Shown: piece by piece, positions 1-12,400 of the stretch | Position numbering within the stretch: position 1 is the stretch's first letter | Layout: the number at the start of each line of letters is the position of its first letter | DNA from: Entoloma clypeatum | Lineage: Eukaryota; Basidiomycota; Agaricomycetes; Agaricales; Entolomataceae | Direction of reading: 5' to 3' | NCBI GenBank assembly: GCA_963565915.1 | Contig: OY751487.1 | Coordinates: forward strand, 4,526,001 to 4,590,000 | Length of the DNA: 64,000 nucleotides | Program-made: the position numbers and the translations under genes | Notes under the pieces: model-generated | Databases searched by the model: none | Seen by the model: only the letters and a program-made list of their open reading frames with translations | Told to the model about the DNA's origin: nothing

Positions 1-7
1 GAGTCAT
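1..7 (-). CDS. 5' end of a paralogue of the gene at 531 (runs off left edge)
   Basis: Only the first codons are in the window: an ATG followed by ACT on the minus strand at 7-2. The call rests on homology of the flanking DNA. The reverse complement of about 7-93 matches 437-537, including the sequence just before the ATG and the ATG-ACT start itself. Two paralogues are therefore arranged head to head. No function is assigned. Confidence 0.5.
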
Positions 8-530
8 GCTCGTTGATCTGGTGGTAGGAAACAGCAGGGGGTGGTGGGATGAGGACTGCAAAAACGACTACGGTTCTTATAGATGGGGGAGAGTTGTCCA
101 GTGGCAGTAGAATGAAACTCGACATGACGGTACTCAGGCTTTGCTGAGAGCCAGAGGACTGGGTTTGTTTCGCCGAGGCTGGTACACCACGAGACCAGCC
201 AGACGCTTCCTGCGGCCTCTGGGCAGAGGGGTATGTATCACAGGGAATAGCTTGAGCTGAACCTTGCCCGACAGGGCTTCTCCAATCGTTGATCAAAGTG
301 TCCGGGGGGCCGCAAAGTTTCTCCAACTACATACTAACGGTCTCGTGGTGTAAGCCTCGTGGCTTCATCGATTTGCTCAGCTCTCTCCCTGAGAATCGTC
401 ATGTCGTGTAGAGTTGCATTGTACTGCAAGCAAAGAACCCCCTTCTATAAGAACCGTAATCGTTTTTGCAGTCCTTGTCCCATCACCACCTGCTGTTTCC
501 TACCACCCCATCGCAGCTAGCTTAACAAAC
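8..530. promoter_or_regulatory. Shared divergent promoter with inverted 5' leaders
   Basis: This 520-bp stretch lies between two divergent start codons. Its two ends (about 8-93 and 437-530) are inverted copies of one another, covering what are probably the 5' untranslated leaders. The central part, about 95-435, is not repeated. I see no clear TATA box. The duplication therefore included the leader, and both genes are probably driven from the central part. Confidence 0.5.
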
Positions 531-2897
531 ATGACTGACAACTATAAGCTGTTAGCCTCCGAACGCTTCACGGGCACGAAGATACACGGCTATGATCAGG
601 TATATGCTTCTTTTATTTCCGGATGTCCTCAAGCACTCATCCGTAACAGATTACGGCCGTCTCGCAGAACGCTATCAACCGCCAGATAAACCGGGTGTAC
701 AAGAACGCCGGCGCTGGTTCGCCTCTGCGTCAGTTCACTACTAGTGCGTCTGAGGACGATGATTACACGTACGTCGTCCACACTTTACTTGTGCACAGGT
801 CTGTTGACGTAGCGTTACAGTCAGATTGTAAAAGCCGGACTCGATCCATCGGAGGTCGAGTTACTACTTGGAACCGACGAAAAGCAGACTGTGAACTTCA
901 TATTGAAGCTCAAGGTGCTCTAATATTTGATTTTTTTTTTTTGCCGCTGTCTAACTTGAAGGCCAGTCCGGTACGTTCAACTACTGGGGCGGTAGCAGGT
1001 CCCAGCCAGAGTAAGCTCCTACTGTGAACAGATTCTGTTTGACACTGACGGTGACTCAGGAAAAAGAGTGCGACGATCAAGGACTGGCGTGTCGTCGCCA
1101 GGGTCCGCCTGAATTTGCTGGAATTGGATCCCGCGAAGGTCCCTCAGTTCGTTCGGGAGTCTTTGACCAATCCGAATGACTACAGCGTTCGCCAGCTTCT
1201 TCTTAACTTCGGGCGTATGATACCTCTTTCCTCTTCCCTTCCGATACTGTATTGATTTTTGTTTTCCAGCGACCGATATTTCTACCTATGACCCAACACT
1301 CAGTGTCATCGACGATGACGACGCGAAAGAAGACTTCCATACGCACGTCAAGACGTACCTCGACAAGCTCAAAACGGACAATAATGGCTTCTCCTCGACG
1401 ATCCACTACCTTCCGATTCTAAAGAAATTCGGCAGTCACTCCCCTACCTTCGCGCCGACATCTTTGAATTTCCAGAACTTTCCCTTCGTTATGACACCCA
1501 ATGAGGGGACGAAAAAAGGCGAGAACAACATGCTAATCTATCTCCAAATGGTATGTCGATCACGGTTGTGGAAAACAAACATGTTCGAACTAATGATGTA
1601 TCGAAGACGCAGGGGAGAAAACTTCCTCCTGATCTTCTGCCATTCCCTACTGTGAGTCACGTTTTCATCCCCTTAGTCAAATACGTCTGACTTTGTTCAG
1701 GCCAATTGTGGGCGCCACATAGAACCATGCATTTGGCAACTTCACTGACTTATCACACGTCCAGGGATTGTCCCCACTACCCCGAGATATGACGGCACTC
1801 TCTGCCTTTCAAAAGACAGTGAGTAGCGCACTTGGTTTGATCGGCGTTCACCTTCTTAGGCCTGATCTCTTCTAAAAGCCTTCCTGGATAAATGGCTGCT
1901 TCCCCAGCTTGCCCCGTTGAACAATGCGACCACCTGGGTCACCGTAATTGATCATACCCCCAGCACGGAACCTGCACCCTACAGCCTGAGAAGCGGTCAT
2001 TTTGGATATGAGGTATGTTCGCCAATGGGCTTTTTCCTGGGCTTCTGTTCGGGACGATTCATGGCTTTTCTAGAACGCCAGCCATACCCCTTGGATATAT
2101 GACGCAGAGAATAGCAATGCTACCGTTCTAAAGTATTCCTACACCTATACGATGACCAAGACGGAGGGAAACGACATTAAGAAGTTCGTCCAACAGACGT
2201 GTAACGTGTGGAACGATTTGGAAATCCCCATTGGCTTAGATGCGAACGATCAATGTGTAATCAAGTAAGTTGTGTTCTCGATTGAAACTTTCGTGATTAA
2301 TGTTGTCATGCAGGCTCGGTGGTAGAACGGAAGTGTGGTCGTGGAGTTAGTCTTGTCTTGCATTCAAACTTCAATGTTCATTAATCTCTTATACTAAATG
2401 TTTACCAGTCACTAAGCCCGCCTGGTACGAGGCGCTCTCTTTTTCCCATTGTTATCTGCTTAGTTCATCGATCATTTAGGGTTTTCAATGTCTTCAGGTG
2501 GAATGCGGAGCTCGTGCAAGGTGTCGATGATGGCAACCTAAATATCGAGGTCAAGAACGTCAAGGTGGACGTTGGTTCACAACAGGGATATTTCTGGGTG
2601 CAGGAAAACGCAAAACAGCAGCTTCAGGGCATCCTTAACGACGTTCAGTCCCGCATGGAGCAAAAAGCAAACGAGATATCCGGTACCGTCAACCACCTCA
2701 AGGGGGAGTTTGAACAACTCTTCGGAAAGTCGTGGAAATTCGTGCTCCGTGGTGATGACGATTTCCTCATCAACAAAGTTGCATTCAATAGGCGAGTGTC
2801 TTCGATGACTATCGTAGTAGGATGTGTGCTGATCTTTTGTATGTTCTACAGCGAAGGAGATCTTCTGGCGCAACTCAATTATAGGCTCGAGGATTGA
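531..2897 (+). CDS. Multi-exon hypothetical protein, duplicated family
   Basis: I do not recognise this family. Start ATG at 531, chosen because it is mirrored by the divergent paralogue. Exon 1 is about 531-599, then exons near 668-768 and 821-914, with further coding blocks at 962-1010, 1080-1208, 1270-1550, 1860-2010, 2095-2265 and the last exon from about 2498, ending at the TGA at 2895. Introns are 45-70 nt with GT-AG borders; several borders are tentative. The C-terminal part is acidic and amphipathic (2514-2780) and ends in a hydrophobic segment after the motif SWKFVLRGDDDFLI; no signal peptide is visible. The gene is convergent with the MACPF gene at 3752-6433. A 375-bp segment homologous to 1270-1560 recurs at 12708-13085 and 31160-31535. 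Confidence 0.55.
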
Positions 2898-3751
2898 GGT
2901 GGAGGTAGCCCCTTTCGTATTAACAGCCTTTTCCCAAATTGTTCCATCTTGTAGTTCTTGTAACGGAAACCGTAGTTGACAAATAGTGATGACAATATGA
3001 TTTGAAACTTCCCCTCCGCAAACGTTCAATGGACAGTAATTGTCATTTCCAACCTACTGAGCCAATGGCAGAGGCTCGGCTAGACCGACTTCTCTAAACT
3101 CGAACTTGGAAACAATTTTTTAGAGGAGACTTTTTAGCCTGAGGTATCCTAGCAGCGCTGCCGACGCCGACTCCGTCTACTGAGAGACAATCATCTTCGC
3201 CAACTGGACCAAGCCAATTTGGTTTGATGTTCGTCTGCCACAGGCTGCCACGGAAGGCAATGACTACAGTATTTATTCGGTACACCAACTAATGAAACAC
3301 TTGAAGAGTTATGTATGTAACATTTTCACGGCACCAAAGGAGTACAAGCGATACGTTTGAAAACACACAAGATCATAGAAGTACACAAGAAAGATGACAC
3401 GCGAAGGCGGAAGTGAGTTGGCTGAGCATACGACCTTGGGACTCCCGCCGAGCTTCCGACTTGCTCGAAGTTCGCACTTTACTTCCTCTCACTACCATGT
3501 TTGCGAACCTTCTTTAACGGACCACTTTTGCTTATCGTTTTTTGGATCCAGGGGCTTCAGTTGAACCTAGACAAAACATCAGATATATAGTCAGACACAA
3601 CAAACTAACTGTCCCTCACGTCGAGTTGGGAGCCAGCCACGGTGACCGTCGTGAGAGCAAGGCTCGGTGCATCGTTATCGCCGCCCAGGAAAATGCTGCG
3701 AGTGGCACAATCAATGAGCATTCTCAAGACAGCAAGCCTAAGAAACGATAG
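2898..3751. other. Intergenic, convergent 3' ends
   Basis: This lies between the stop of the plus-strand gene at 2897 and the stop of the minus-strand MACPF gene at 3752. Short open frames exist (for example 3542-3751 on the plus strand) but show no family resemblance or intron-exon logic. It probably holds the two 3' untranslated regions. Confidence 0.4.
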
Positions 3752-6433
3752 TCACAAAACAGACGCGGAATCAGAGTCTTGCTGTATCCGCCATTTATAT
3801 GGCTGCGTCATTTTGAGTTGAACCTGGGAGCCGTCGCTAATCGCTTGGGGAGTGATATAGAACTTCTGATTCAACAGTGTGTACTTTTCGAAGTTCGCAA
3901 TGGTGATCAATTTCCTGTCATCGTCAAATTCCACAATCCACTGCATCACGATTGTTTTATTTTATTTCGGAAGAAATCGAGAGAGATATCGTACCTCTTC
4001 CCCAAGTCCCACCTCATCCTTGAAATCAGAATCATCACTTTGAGTCCTGAACTCCCCGGAAGCTTTAAAGTTGATTGCTTACCGGCAAGGTCTGGTCGCT
4101 GGACTGTAACAGGACTGCCACTTGCGTAGATCCAAGGAAACGGCCACTGTTTGAGAAAAGCCAAGTCTTGTTTTTTGGAATGTCAAAGACATTGGGCCTC
4201 GTAGGCAAGTGAGTCACGTTTGGCGAAACGGTCTTCACCATGTCGAGGACATTTCTCACGTCGTCACGCTATCCAAGGTGCACTGTCAATCGGTCTTTCG
4301 CAAGCACATGTTGTCGAGCTGGGCTCACCTCGATGACTCTCCAATTACGGTACGGGGTAACCGTGCGGATCCAAGCGGTGGGACTATCGTCGTACAAGGT
4401 TTGTCTTCAGTATTGGTCGGGTGCTCTGCAAATTGATGACTTACTCGGTAGACAGGTGAGTCTCACCCCCTCGCGCTTCCCAGTGTAGATTCACGGAACT
4501 ATTCTCTTCCTTGGTTTGAACGTCTGATTGAGACCTATCCGCCTTTGAACCAGAGGTTGACCCCGAAACCCACGGAGACGAGAACGAGGCAGAAAACGTG
4601 GCCTTCTTGTCTTCGTCCGACTTGGCTTCTGTGCCCTTGCTGAATAAGGTCGATTCATTGGTGCTCTCCAAGCGGGCTCCGAGTAAGACGGAGCAGGGGA
4701 AAAGGATACCTGTCCAATGAAAAAATCTGAGGTTCTTCACAATAGCCGAGGGTATAATGCTCACCGAATTTAGCGTAAAACTTGTCCGGATTGAAAGGTT
4801 TTATATCAAAAAACTTCTTGCAGCTTTCCGACAGCTCGAGGTCATCGGGATCAAGAATAACCGTCACACGGGGGAACTGTATCAAACCGCCCTCTTGTCA
4901 ATCGCTACTCCAGGCCAGACACCTGGACGCACATTGTATGTTGCAAGGATGGATTCCTTTTTATCTTGCGTGGCTTCTTGGTAAGCTTTGGTGGACGACT
5001 CGCTATAGCCCGCACTCGCCGCCCCGGAAATGGGACCATATCCTCCGGAACTGGACACTGTCATAACGAAACAAAAGCCAGAGAAGTATGGGACTGACAT
5101 AGCTGCTTCTATCTCCCAAGAAGAAAAGGACTGTTTTGCCATAGACTTCTGGAATGAATTCTTGAGAAGGGTGATCGTCACCGACGAGTCGTCAGTAACA
5201 CGAAATGCAGGGACGCAAAGAACAGGTTCCTAGTGAAAGTTAGAACATTGGGGTAATAATCGTCTGGCGTATAAAGGGCCGACCTTCGAGTTGTCCTTAG
5301 TGGGAGCTGTTTGGGGAAGTTGGGCGCCAGCAGCGTTCTTGAATGGATCAGGATAGGAATATTTTAACTGGAACGCTATGGCCAGACGGCAATCCGAGTC
5401 AGTTCAGCAATCGATGAAATATGGACTGTTGCCTCAGTTGATTATGGGCTTACCTGGTTCTCTAGCTATCTTCAGAGTCTTCCTCTTGGGATCGAAAATT
5501 AATCCGTGAAGTAAGGAATTCGTGAGCATTACGAGGTTCCAGTCATCGGCGGTCATGTCTGCTGGGTGCCTTTGAAGTCGAAATGTGATTTTCAGTCCGG
5601 CCGGGACGAGAGTAGATAACATATCCCTTACGTGTACTGGAGTTCAGAACCGCCGCCTGACAACATCCCCGTTGTATCTATCTTGGGAGTAGGTGTAGAA
5701 CCCGTGAGAGGGTCGACCTACATAGGTAGGTCAATCACAAAAAGTGCTCGGTGCACGCATTCAGTACAAACAATGCACTTACTTTGAGATCGGTGCCAGA
5801 GTTCTCTTTCGGAAGCTTAGATAGTGATGGTACTGGAATGTGGGGTTTTGCTGCTTCGCCTCGGCGGCGAGTTGAGGTTGACTTCGACGTGCAGTGCACT
5901 GTAAGAATTGCCATGCTCTTTTCTTTATTCGCATTTGTTAGGGCGGTTGCGTTCTGAAATCCAGCATCATTGAAATCCTCGTTCCCTTCCCAAATCAGAA
6001 CGTGCGTACCGTATTGATCGAGAAAAGGTAGGAAAGGATAGTGGTCTTCTCTGGTATGATATTCTCGTCGTCTGGAAAGCAAAAGTGGTATCTCGGCGAC
6101 CTAGGTTACGGAAAACGTGTTTGAGTAGGCGAATAGTGTGGTGTGGAAATGTTCGTACAGATTTCCGAGAGTTCTCAGGTCTGCCAGCGTGGGCTCCCCG
6201 GTGCGCAAGTCATCGGATGAGACGACATTTGCCTTTACTATTGCGTCAGCTATGTCAACTTTGAAGACAATGTGGAAGTCAGTATTTTTGAAGAGATTAT
6301 TCTTGTCTGCTGGATGATTGTCAAATGTCGTCGACGAAGCGCCAAAATGAATGTTGTACAAACCTGGGGATTGTGGGTCGTCTGTGGTGACTTTGTTGTC
6401 TTCTGGAGTGGACTGTTTCTCGTCTGCAGCCAT
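3752..6433 (-). CDS. MACPF (membrane attack complex/perforin) domain protein
   Basis: This minus-strand gene has several short introns, from an ATG at 6433 to a TGA at 3754-3752. MACPF proteins oligomerise and insert beta-hairpins into membranes; fungal members are mostly uncharacterised. Family evidence, in order: a GYGPISGAASAGYSESS-like small-residue stretch near 5030-4960 (first membrane-hairpin region), FPRVTVILDPDDLELSESC near 4870, an LGARLEST segment near 4660, a second Ser/Gly-rich cluster near 4560 ending in LHWEARGGET near 4470, and WIRTVTPYRNWRVIE near 4350, the usual fungal MACPF core end. The C-terminal 65 residues (3949-3752) form a separate beta-rich module ending KWRIQQDSDSASVL, possibly beta-trefoil or sandwich. 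No secretion signal is seen at the N-terminus. Exon borders are approximate, and I have not tested whether the frame is intact throughout. Confidence 0.7.
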
Positions 6434-7644
6434 TGTTACTCTTGCTCACCTTAAGCAATGACGTTGCGGTGTGGCTCGCAATGTCCGTTGGCTTTATACC
6501 CAAATGGCTTGTCATGCGATCTGGTGATGACTGGCGTCGATCGCTACTGGCCGGTATTGGTTCTGCAATGTGATGATCAGGGAGGAGGCTTTAAGAGGGC
6601 ATCGAATTCGAAGCCTTGCCCAGGTTGCCCTACCGCCATGATTAACGGGAAATGGGAAGGTGAAGAGTAGGGGTACAGTACCCGTTAGGAATAGAAGTCA
6701 TAGAAGCCAGAATGTTGACATATGGCAAGGAACGAGCAAAAGCTTCTTCAGGCGTGACAGCCCCAAAGATTATCCCATATGAACCACCCAATAGGCTTTG
6801 GAATCTTCAGCACATCTACGCCACGGGTCCACGATGAATAGGTAAACACCCAGATTGAGCGAAGGAATGTCTGCCTCACATCCCGCCCCCTCGAGCCCAC
6901 CACCTCAAATTTGGCAGGCACGAGGCTCGCATAAGAGATCGAGGAAATAATCTAGGATTCTAGACGTTACGGAAAGTCATCCAGTGTCAGAAGAAAGTAG
7001 ATATGGACCCCAGAAACTTCATTTAGTGTGTAAGCTACTTCTTCTGCTAAAAACCCCCGATGTAAGTATTAAGGCTACTGGACGATAAATATAGTGCTCA
7101 CTGCTTGGTATAGACTCATGACCCCAAGCGTGACCCCCACTTCCGTCCCATCGGCCAGCGCCTACTGTTTTATCGGCGAATCGTCATTGTAATCAAGTGA
7201 CTGATGTCGTTGAGGGCAAGCTCCGAGTCTTAAACTTCATGACCAGCTTTCATCCAGCATAAGTTTAAATGACATTTGAAGCTGCTAGTGCATTTCAAAG
7301 GAGTGGGTGGCGGTAGCTTTTGTAGATCATTCGATGATGGACGTCTGAGGTGGTGCATGCTGCTGTAACGGACCGTGTAACCTTATGAATGCAACTTTTC
7401 CATTTATAGCATATGCCTCAAACATTCCGTTACTGACATATACTAGTAGGTACATAGTCGTTGGATATACATAGGTCCAACACCGTCGCTCGAGTGCTTG
7501 TTGATTGGAATGTTAGGGCAGAAGTGAGGGTCATCTGAGTCAAAGAGACTTTTGAATCCGTGGCGGCATGTTGTAATTTCTGCAATGTATCCCAAACCGA
7601 CATGAATTTACTATGCACGATGCATTCACTTTACGGATCGATCT
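6434..7644. other. Intergenic region, no gene seen
   Basis: This is upstream of the MACPF gene. I found no long frame with family resemblance and no RNA gene. It presumably holds the MACPF promoter near 6440-6700. Confidence 0.4.
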
Positions 7645-7825
7645 ATGCGGTAGCGGGTGGACGGAAGGAGTTCAGGAGGAGGTCGCTGAGGTATTCCATG
7701 TCCGCCAGTGTTTTGACGAAGCCAGCCCGTACCATAAATACGGGTATCCGCCGGGATCTCTTCTGCGTGGTGATACTGACGTTTCATCAGGCCACTCCAC
7801 CTTGTTCAGTATATATTTAGAATTG
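7645..7825 (-). pseudogene. Remnant of a FunK1 kinase 3' end
   Basis: On the minus strand this piece begins with DNA matching the kinase gene next door around its LLNK and KRQYHH codons (about 8390-8340). It then jumps to a tail encoding a GFVKTLADMEYLSDLLL-like stretch ending PPATA and a stop. This corresponds to GFIDTLMSMQLDFLDDLLQ ending PPPVA in the intact gene (7980-7912). Everything between is deleted and the first part is out of frame. It is best read as a decayed tandem duplicate. Confidence 0.65.
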
Positions 7826-7908
7826 AAGTACTATTGACAATTTGACATGACATACGGGACGAGTCAGATAATCAAGTAAACAAGAGATATGCCGACCGTG
7901 ACGAGGAT

Positions 7909-10855
7909 CTATGCAACAGGGGGTGGACATACAGCCTCTAGCGACTGGAGGAGGTCATCGAGGAAATCCAGCTGCATGGACATCAACGTATCGATGAAGC
8001 CGACACGTGTTAATGAAGCGGGAACTTCTACATTGATGTCAGGGTTGGTCGATCCCAATATCTGTGCTTTCATTTGGTCCTTCAGAAGCTTTTCTTCTCG
8101 TGCTGCCTTTTGCTTGGATGCCCAGAGAAGTAACTCGGATGCGATCCACCAGACATCTTTGAAATCGTCCTGAACCTGACTCCAGTAATTGCTGAGCTGT
8201 CCCCAGAAGTCGGACTTCTTCTCTCGGCATGTTCCATAGTCGGAGGTGATCCAGCTCTCAACGACCGTGTCTGTCACCGCAACCTTGTCTCGATAACGAA
8301 GGAAGACAAATGGAAGAACCCAGATGAAGGCTTCCAATTCATGATGATACTGACGTTTGATCAGCCCATCCCAATATTGTTTGTTCAGAAGTTCGATCGC
8401 CATGAACGTGATGGTTCCCGTCCTCTCCGTCCCTCGCACACGAGGCCTATCCAGAAAGATTGCGAGATCATAATCCCCAAGAACACCGCAATTACGTTCG
8501 GCGCTGAACATCAAGTTCCAGAGACTCGGGTCGCCATGCGCGATGCCATGATCCCAGAGAAACGCGTGACCTGTATAAAACGGACATGATCAGGAGCCGT
8601 GATACGAGAATGGTGGATTGCGCGTACATTTCACCGTCTCAAGCCATGCCCTGACAAACTCTCGACCGGCGAGTGTCGTCAGCGGGTTCGCCTTGATGAG
8701 GATCACAAACCTCGTAGTTCGGTGACCACGCCAGTCCGATAGCCCGACCATGCTACGGACACGATTGGTGAGACAGCCCTTCATATCGCCATATAACAGC
8801 ATTTCCGGAACGTGTTTCTTCATCGACTCGTCATGCCTGTCGCATTTCTCGTAAATGTCCAGCAGGATATCACCTTCATTCGTTCGCTGGACCTCGGGGT
8901 TGCTGATCTTGCACACGACGTCCCGCGCGAGACCTGGTATGGAAGCGTCAATTACAGCGGTTGCCCTCCCTGCGAGCGAGTGTGGTTGGTGAGATACAAA
9001 TGAAAGCGGCTTGAGTGTGATATTCGTCGGGTCGACAGGGTCATTCCACTTCCAGGGAATATCCATGCATGTTTTCAGGTCCAGATTGAACTCTTCGATA
9101 ATCAATTTCCTTGCCTCGAATTTGTCCGACTCCGACGGAGGCACCACTGGCGGCGGCGGCGCCGTCGTCGTCCTAACTGGCCGTGTTCTTTCTTTCGGTG
9201 GAACCCACGGCTGGGGGTCGTGAACCAAGGACGGCGAGTGGTTCAATTCTGGAATGACTCCCCAATCCCTAAGTTCGAAACGTTGAAATGCGAGGAGAAG
9301 AACTAGAAACCGTGGGAGATCCTCGATGAGATCGATGCCATCCGATTGGAGGATGCCCTGTCTGTCGAAGTAAAAGATCCACAAATGCGCATCTAACAGG
9401 GACATGAGGAGTGTGACATAAGATGAAGCACAGGCACGCACCAACGAAGAAGAGGTTGATCGCATGGTGAACACCGATGCTATAGGACATCATCTCTAAT
9501 GCATATGAGGCAAACTGCGTCTTTGCAGTGATAGCGTCTTTCGATTTCGCCGCGCCGTAGTTTGCCGCTTTGGGTGCAGTGTCGCTTGAGTTTGTTTTGG
9601 TTCGAGAGTGCTCCCGATTCTTCATCATGGTCTGAGCAACGGGCAAAGGATTGGGCGCATTGTCCGTGGAGTCCACTTTCCGCTTCTTCCCCTCTCGACG
9701 GTCTTCCGAACTTGAAACCGTATAGGACGTAACTGACGAACTTTGGGCTGAGGTGGGATTTGGAAGTTCAGAAGAGCGGGCGGGCAGGTCTGGAAGTTTG
9801 GCTGGGAGGGTTGCCTTGCGACTCGTGTCCTCGTAAGATGGTGTCGGGGTGCAGGCAAAGGACTTCTGCACAGCTTTGAACTCTGAGCAAGAGAGCACAT
9901 GCCGCCACCCAAAGGTGCGATGTGGTGGCAAGTGATACTCCTCTTCCTCGTCCGCTGCGTCACGCTTCTGTTGCTCTCCGTCGTCCTCATACCCCCCCTC
10001 ATTCTCGTCTTCCTCATCTTGCTCCTCATTCTCCTGATCCTCATCTTGCTCCTGATCCTCTTCCACGCCCTCACCTTCATCCTCCTCTTCATTCCTTCGT
10101 TTGCGTTTCTGGCTCAAGTTTGATTTCGAATCCTTTCCCTCTTTCACTGCCGCGTCACGAGCTGAGATTGACGATGTGATGATCACGTCGGGCTTCCGTT
10201 GTATGGCTGGGGCCTCTCCCTTATACTTGTGAGAGATAAATCGAGGATCGTTGCGTTTGAAGCGAATGTCAAGTGCTGAGGGATCACGGAGCGGAAGATT
10301 GTTCTTCGTATGAAGGTTGGACATGCGACTGAGCGCGCTATTGCATGCCCTCACGAAAGGAGCGTAGCGGTCTAGCTCAATGGTTTCTGCGGCGCTAGAT
10401 GGAGGGATAGTCAGAATGCTTATGTGTAGTTCAATAATTTGGGGAAGTATCTGACTATTTCTTCAAGTGTCCAAAGACGACGTGATCGTTACAAATCGCC
10501 AAGACGGCGTTTAGGCATTCCTCATAAACGGTGCTGAGGATTTGATCGCGTTTCTGACGCGACACCAAAAGAGCTTGAGAGTCGTCGTCCTTGACTTCTC
10601 CTCCTACAGGGGCGTTCGGTGCGTCCTTGGGAGAGTGGACTTCCTCCTCCAACTTTTCGATCTCATCTTGGAGCTCGTCGAGCTCCTTTCTTTCACTAGA
10701 TTCAGGATCCAAGACAAGGTAGATGAAGTGCTGAATAAGGTTATCCAATCCGCAAGACTGGGCCTTTTCGAGATCGGCGTTGATGTCTTCTCGGACGTCA
10801 TCCAGGCTGTGTACTTTCAGTTAGTCCAGAGTTCAAAGAGATCAAGCGCTGCCAT
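7909..10855 (-). CDS. FunK1-type fungal protein kinase
   Basis: FunK1 kinases are a large Agaricomycete protein kinase family of mostly unknown substrates. Exons on the minus strand are about 10806-10458, 10394-9442, 9392-8628 and 8570-7909. The true start may be the ATG at 10855 or slightly downstream, as the first splice is unclear. The N-terminal part carries DRYAPFVRACNSAL and RKPDVIIT, typical of the family; then a long Glu/Asp-rich low-complexity insert (about 10110-9920). A DAHLWIFYFDR segment follows near 9380. Kinase motifs are a lysine in VVCKIS near 8905, catalytic HGDPSLWNLM near 8535, GDYDLA in place of DFG near 8485, TGTITFMAIELL near 8420 and YHHELEAFIWVLP near 8340. It ends at a TAG at 7911-7909. 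It is divergent from the gene at 11100. Confidence 0.8.
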
Positions 10856-11099
10856 CGTACAGGTAGTGCAAACTTCCGCTCTGGCTACGAGCAGAGGTAC
10901 GGTTTTTCCCTGGGGTCGTCAATAACGATTGCATGGTGTCAGAACGAACGATCTGGGGTCGTTTCAACCATCCCGCGAGCTTTTATTGGCATATGACATT
11001 GAGAGCAAGACAAACATACTACAACACTTCATCGATACATGTTGAAGTTCAATCAATTGTTGACTCAAACGCCCTTGCCATCGCACTGTCTCAACCAGT
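10856..11099. promoter_or_regulatory. Divergent promoter between FunK1 and TSC10-like genes
   Basis: This is a 240-bp gap between two divergent starts, presumably holding both promoters. I see no specific factor site that I can support. Confidence 0.35.
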
Positions 11100-12400
11100 A
11101 TGTTCTTTTCTTTGAAATGGAACCCTGATGGCTTGGTACGTCTCGTTTCATTAATCTCGGTTATAATAAAATAACACATCAACCATCACACAGCATGCCT
11201 ATGTTACAGGAGGCAGCACTGGCCTCGGCCTCTCTCTGGCGATTCTCCTGGTCAAGAAAGGAGCCCACGTCTCCATTGTAGCCCGCAATCAGGAGAGATT
11301 GGACAATGCTTTGGCTCAGCTCGAGGTCCGTCATCCTCTGTTGCAACTTTCTTGAATGACAACCTGAACCCTTACCTGTTCTGACTTCAGACTGCGCGTC
11401 TCCGACCGGCGCAGATCCTCAAGGCGTACTCGTTCTCTCTCGACACAGCCAAAGGATCCGCTGCTGCCCTCCAAGCAGCATGCGCACCCCATGGCGATCG
11501 CTCACCAGACGCCGTGTTCACCTGTGCCGGCGCGTCAAAACCCATGTTCTTCGTGGAGATGACGGAGCAAGACTTCACAGACGGGATGACAATGGGGTAT
11601 TGGGTACAGGCTTGGACCGCGTTTGTGAGTCTTGTCCAATCGCTCAATAACGTCATACCTTGCTTAAAATGTTGTCCATCTGTAGGCTGCAGCAAAGCAG
11701 ATGGCGCGCCAGGGAAAACGCAAGTCTAAGATCATCTTCGTCTCCTCTACTCTGGGATTCATGTCCTTCGTCGGCTGGTCATCCTACTCACCCGCAAAAC
11801 ATGCCTTGCGAGGTATTCAAAATCACCTCCCCAGTGCTTCCTCCTAAAACTGATCACCTCGTATGTCAAAAGGTCTCGCAGAGGCCTTGCGGTCAGAACT
11901 TATACTCTACGGCGTCGACGTACATATATACTTCCCCGCGACCATGTTCACGCCCGGCTATGAAGAAGAGAACAAGACAAAGCCGAAGATCACGCTTGAG
12001 ATCGAGGGGGCGGACGAAGGAGTGACGCCCGATCAAGCTGCTCTCTCCCTGTTTCAAGGTTCCTTCTATCCTTCTCTTCCTCTTGTCATCGCTCCTCATC
12101 TCGCTCATCCAGGAGTGGAGAAGGGGCAAGTTAACATCACTGGCGACATGATAACCTCCCTCTTCCGATCCTCGACTCGTGGTACAGCCCCTGTCAACAA
12201 TTGGTTCCTTGACGGCATCCTCGATTCCATCGCATATGTACGTGTTCAGTTCTCCATCGTTCCGCATCTTGCTGATCATTTGACCCCCTCCTGTCTTTAT
12301 AGATTGCTACACCAATCTGGCGCTCTTCCGTCGACAAGAAAATTGCTTCGCATAAGGAGGAACATCGGGAGTATCTGCAGCAGCAGGGGTTCTTTGAGTA
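11100..12400 (+). CDS. TSC10: 3-ketodihydrosphingosine reductase (short-chain dehydrogenase)
   Basis: Predicted to reduce 3-ketosphinganine to dihydrosphingosine with NADPH, the second step of sphingolipid synthesis at the ER membrane. Seven exons: 11100-11135, 11194-11325, 11391-11624, 11686-11812, 11873-12058, 12113-12237 and 12303-12400, all with GT-AG introns of 54-65 nt and an open spliced frame. The start at 11100 gives MFFSLKWNPDGL, joining to HAYVTGGSTGLGLSLA, the Rossmann TGxxxGxG motif, as in known family members. The catalytic signature is SYSPAK near 11790, with the upstream serines in IIFVSST near 11745. A hydrophobic stretch near the C-terminus (WFLDGILDSIAYIATPIW) probably gives membrane association. 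Length about 312 residues, normal for the family. Other SDRs are possible, but the N-terminal WNP motif and the tail favour TSC10. Confidence 0.85.

Noticed and set aside
3542..3751. Small basic plus-strand protein
   Set aside because: Lies in the convergent 3' region of two genes, with no motif and no splice or start support.
9899..10179. Plus-strand hydrophobic Leu/Ile-rich frames
   Set aside because: Antisense of the Glu/Asp-rich insert of the FunK1 kinase; the hydrophobicity is a consequence of that codon use.
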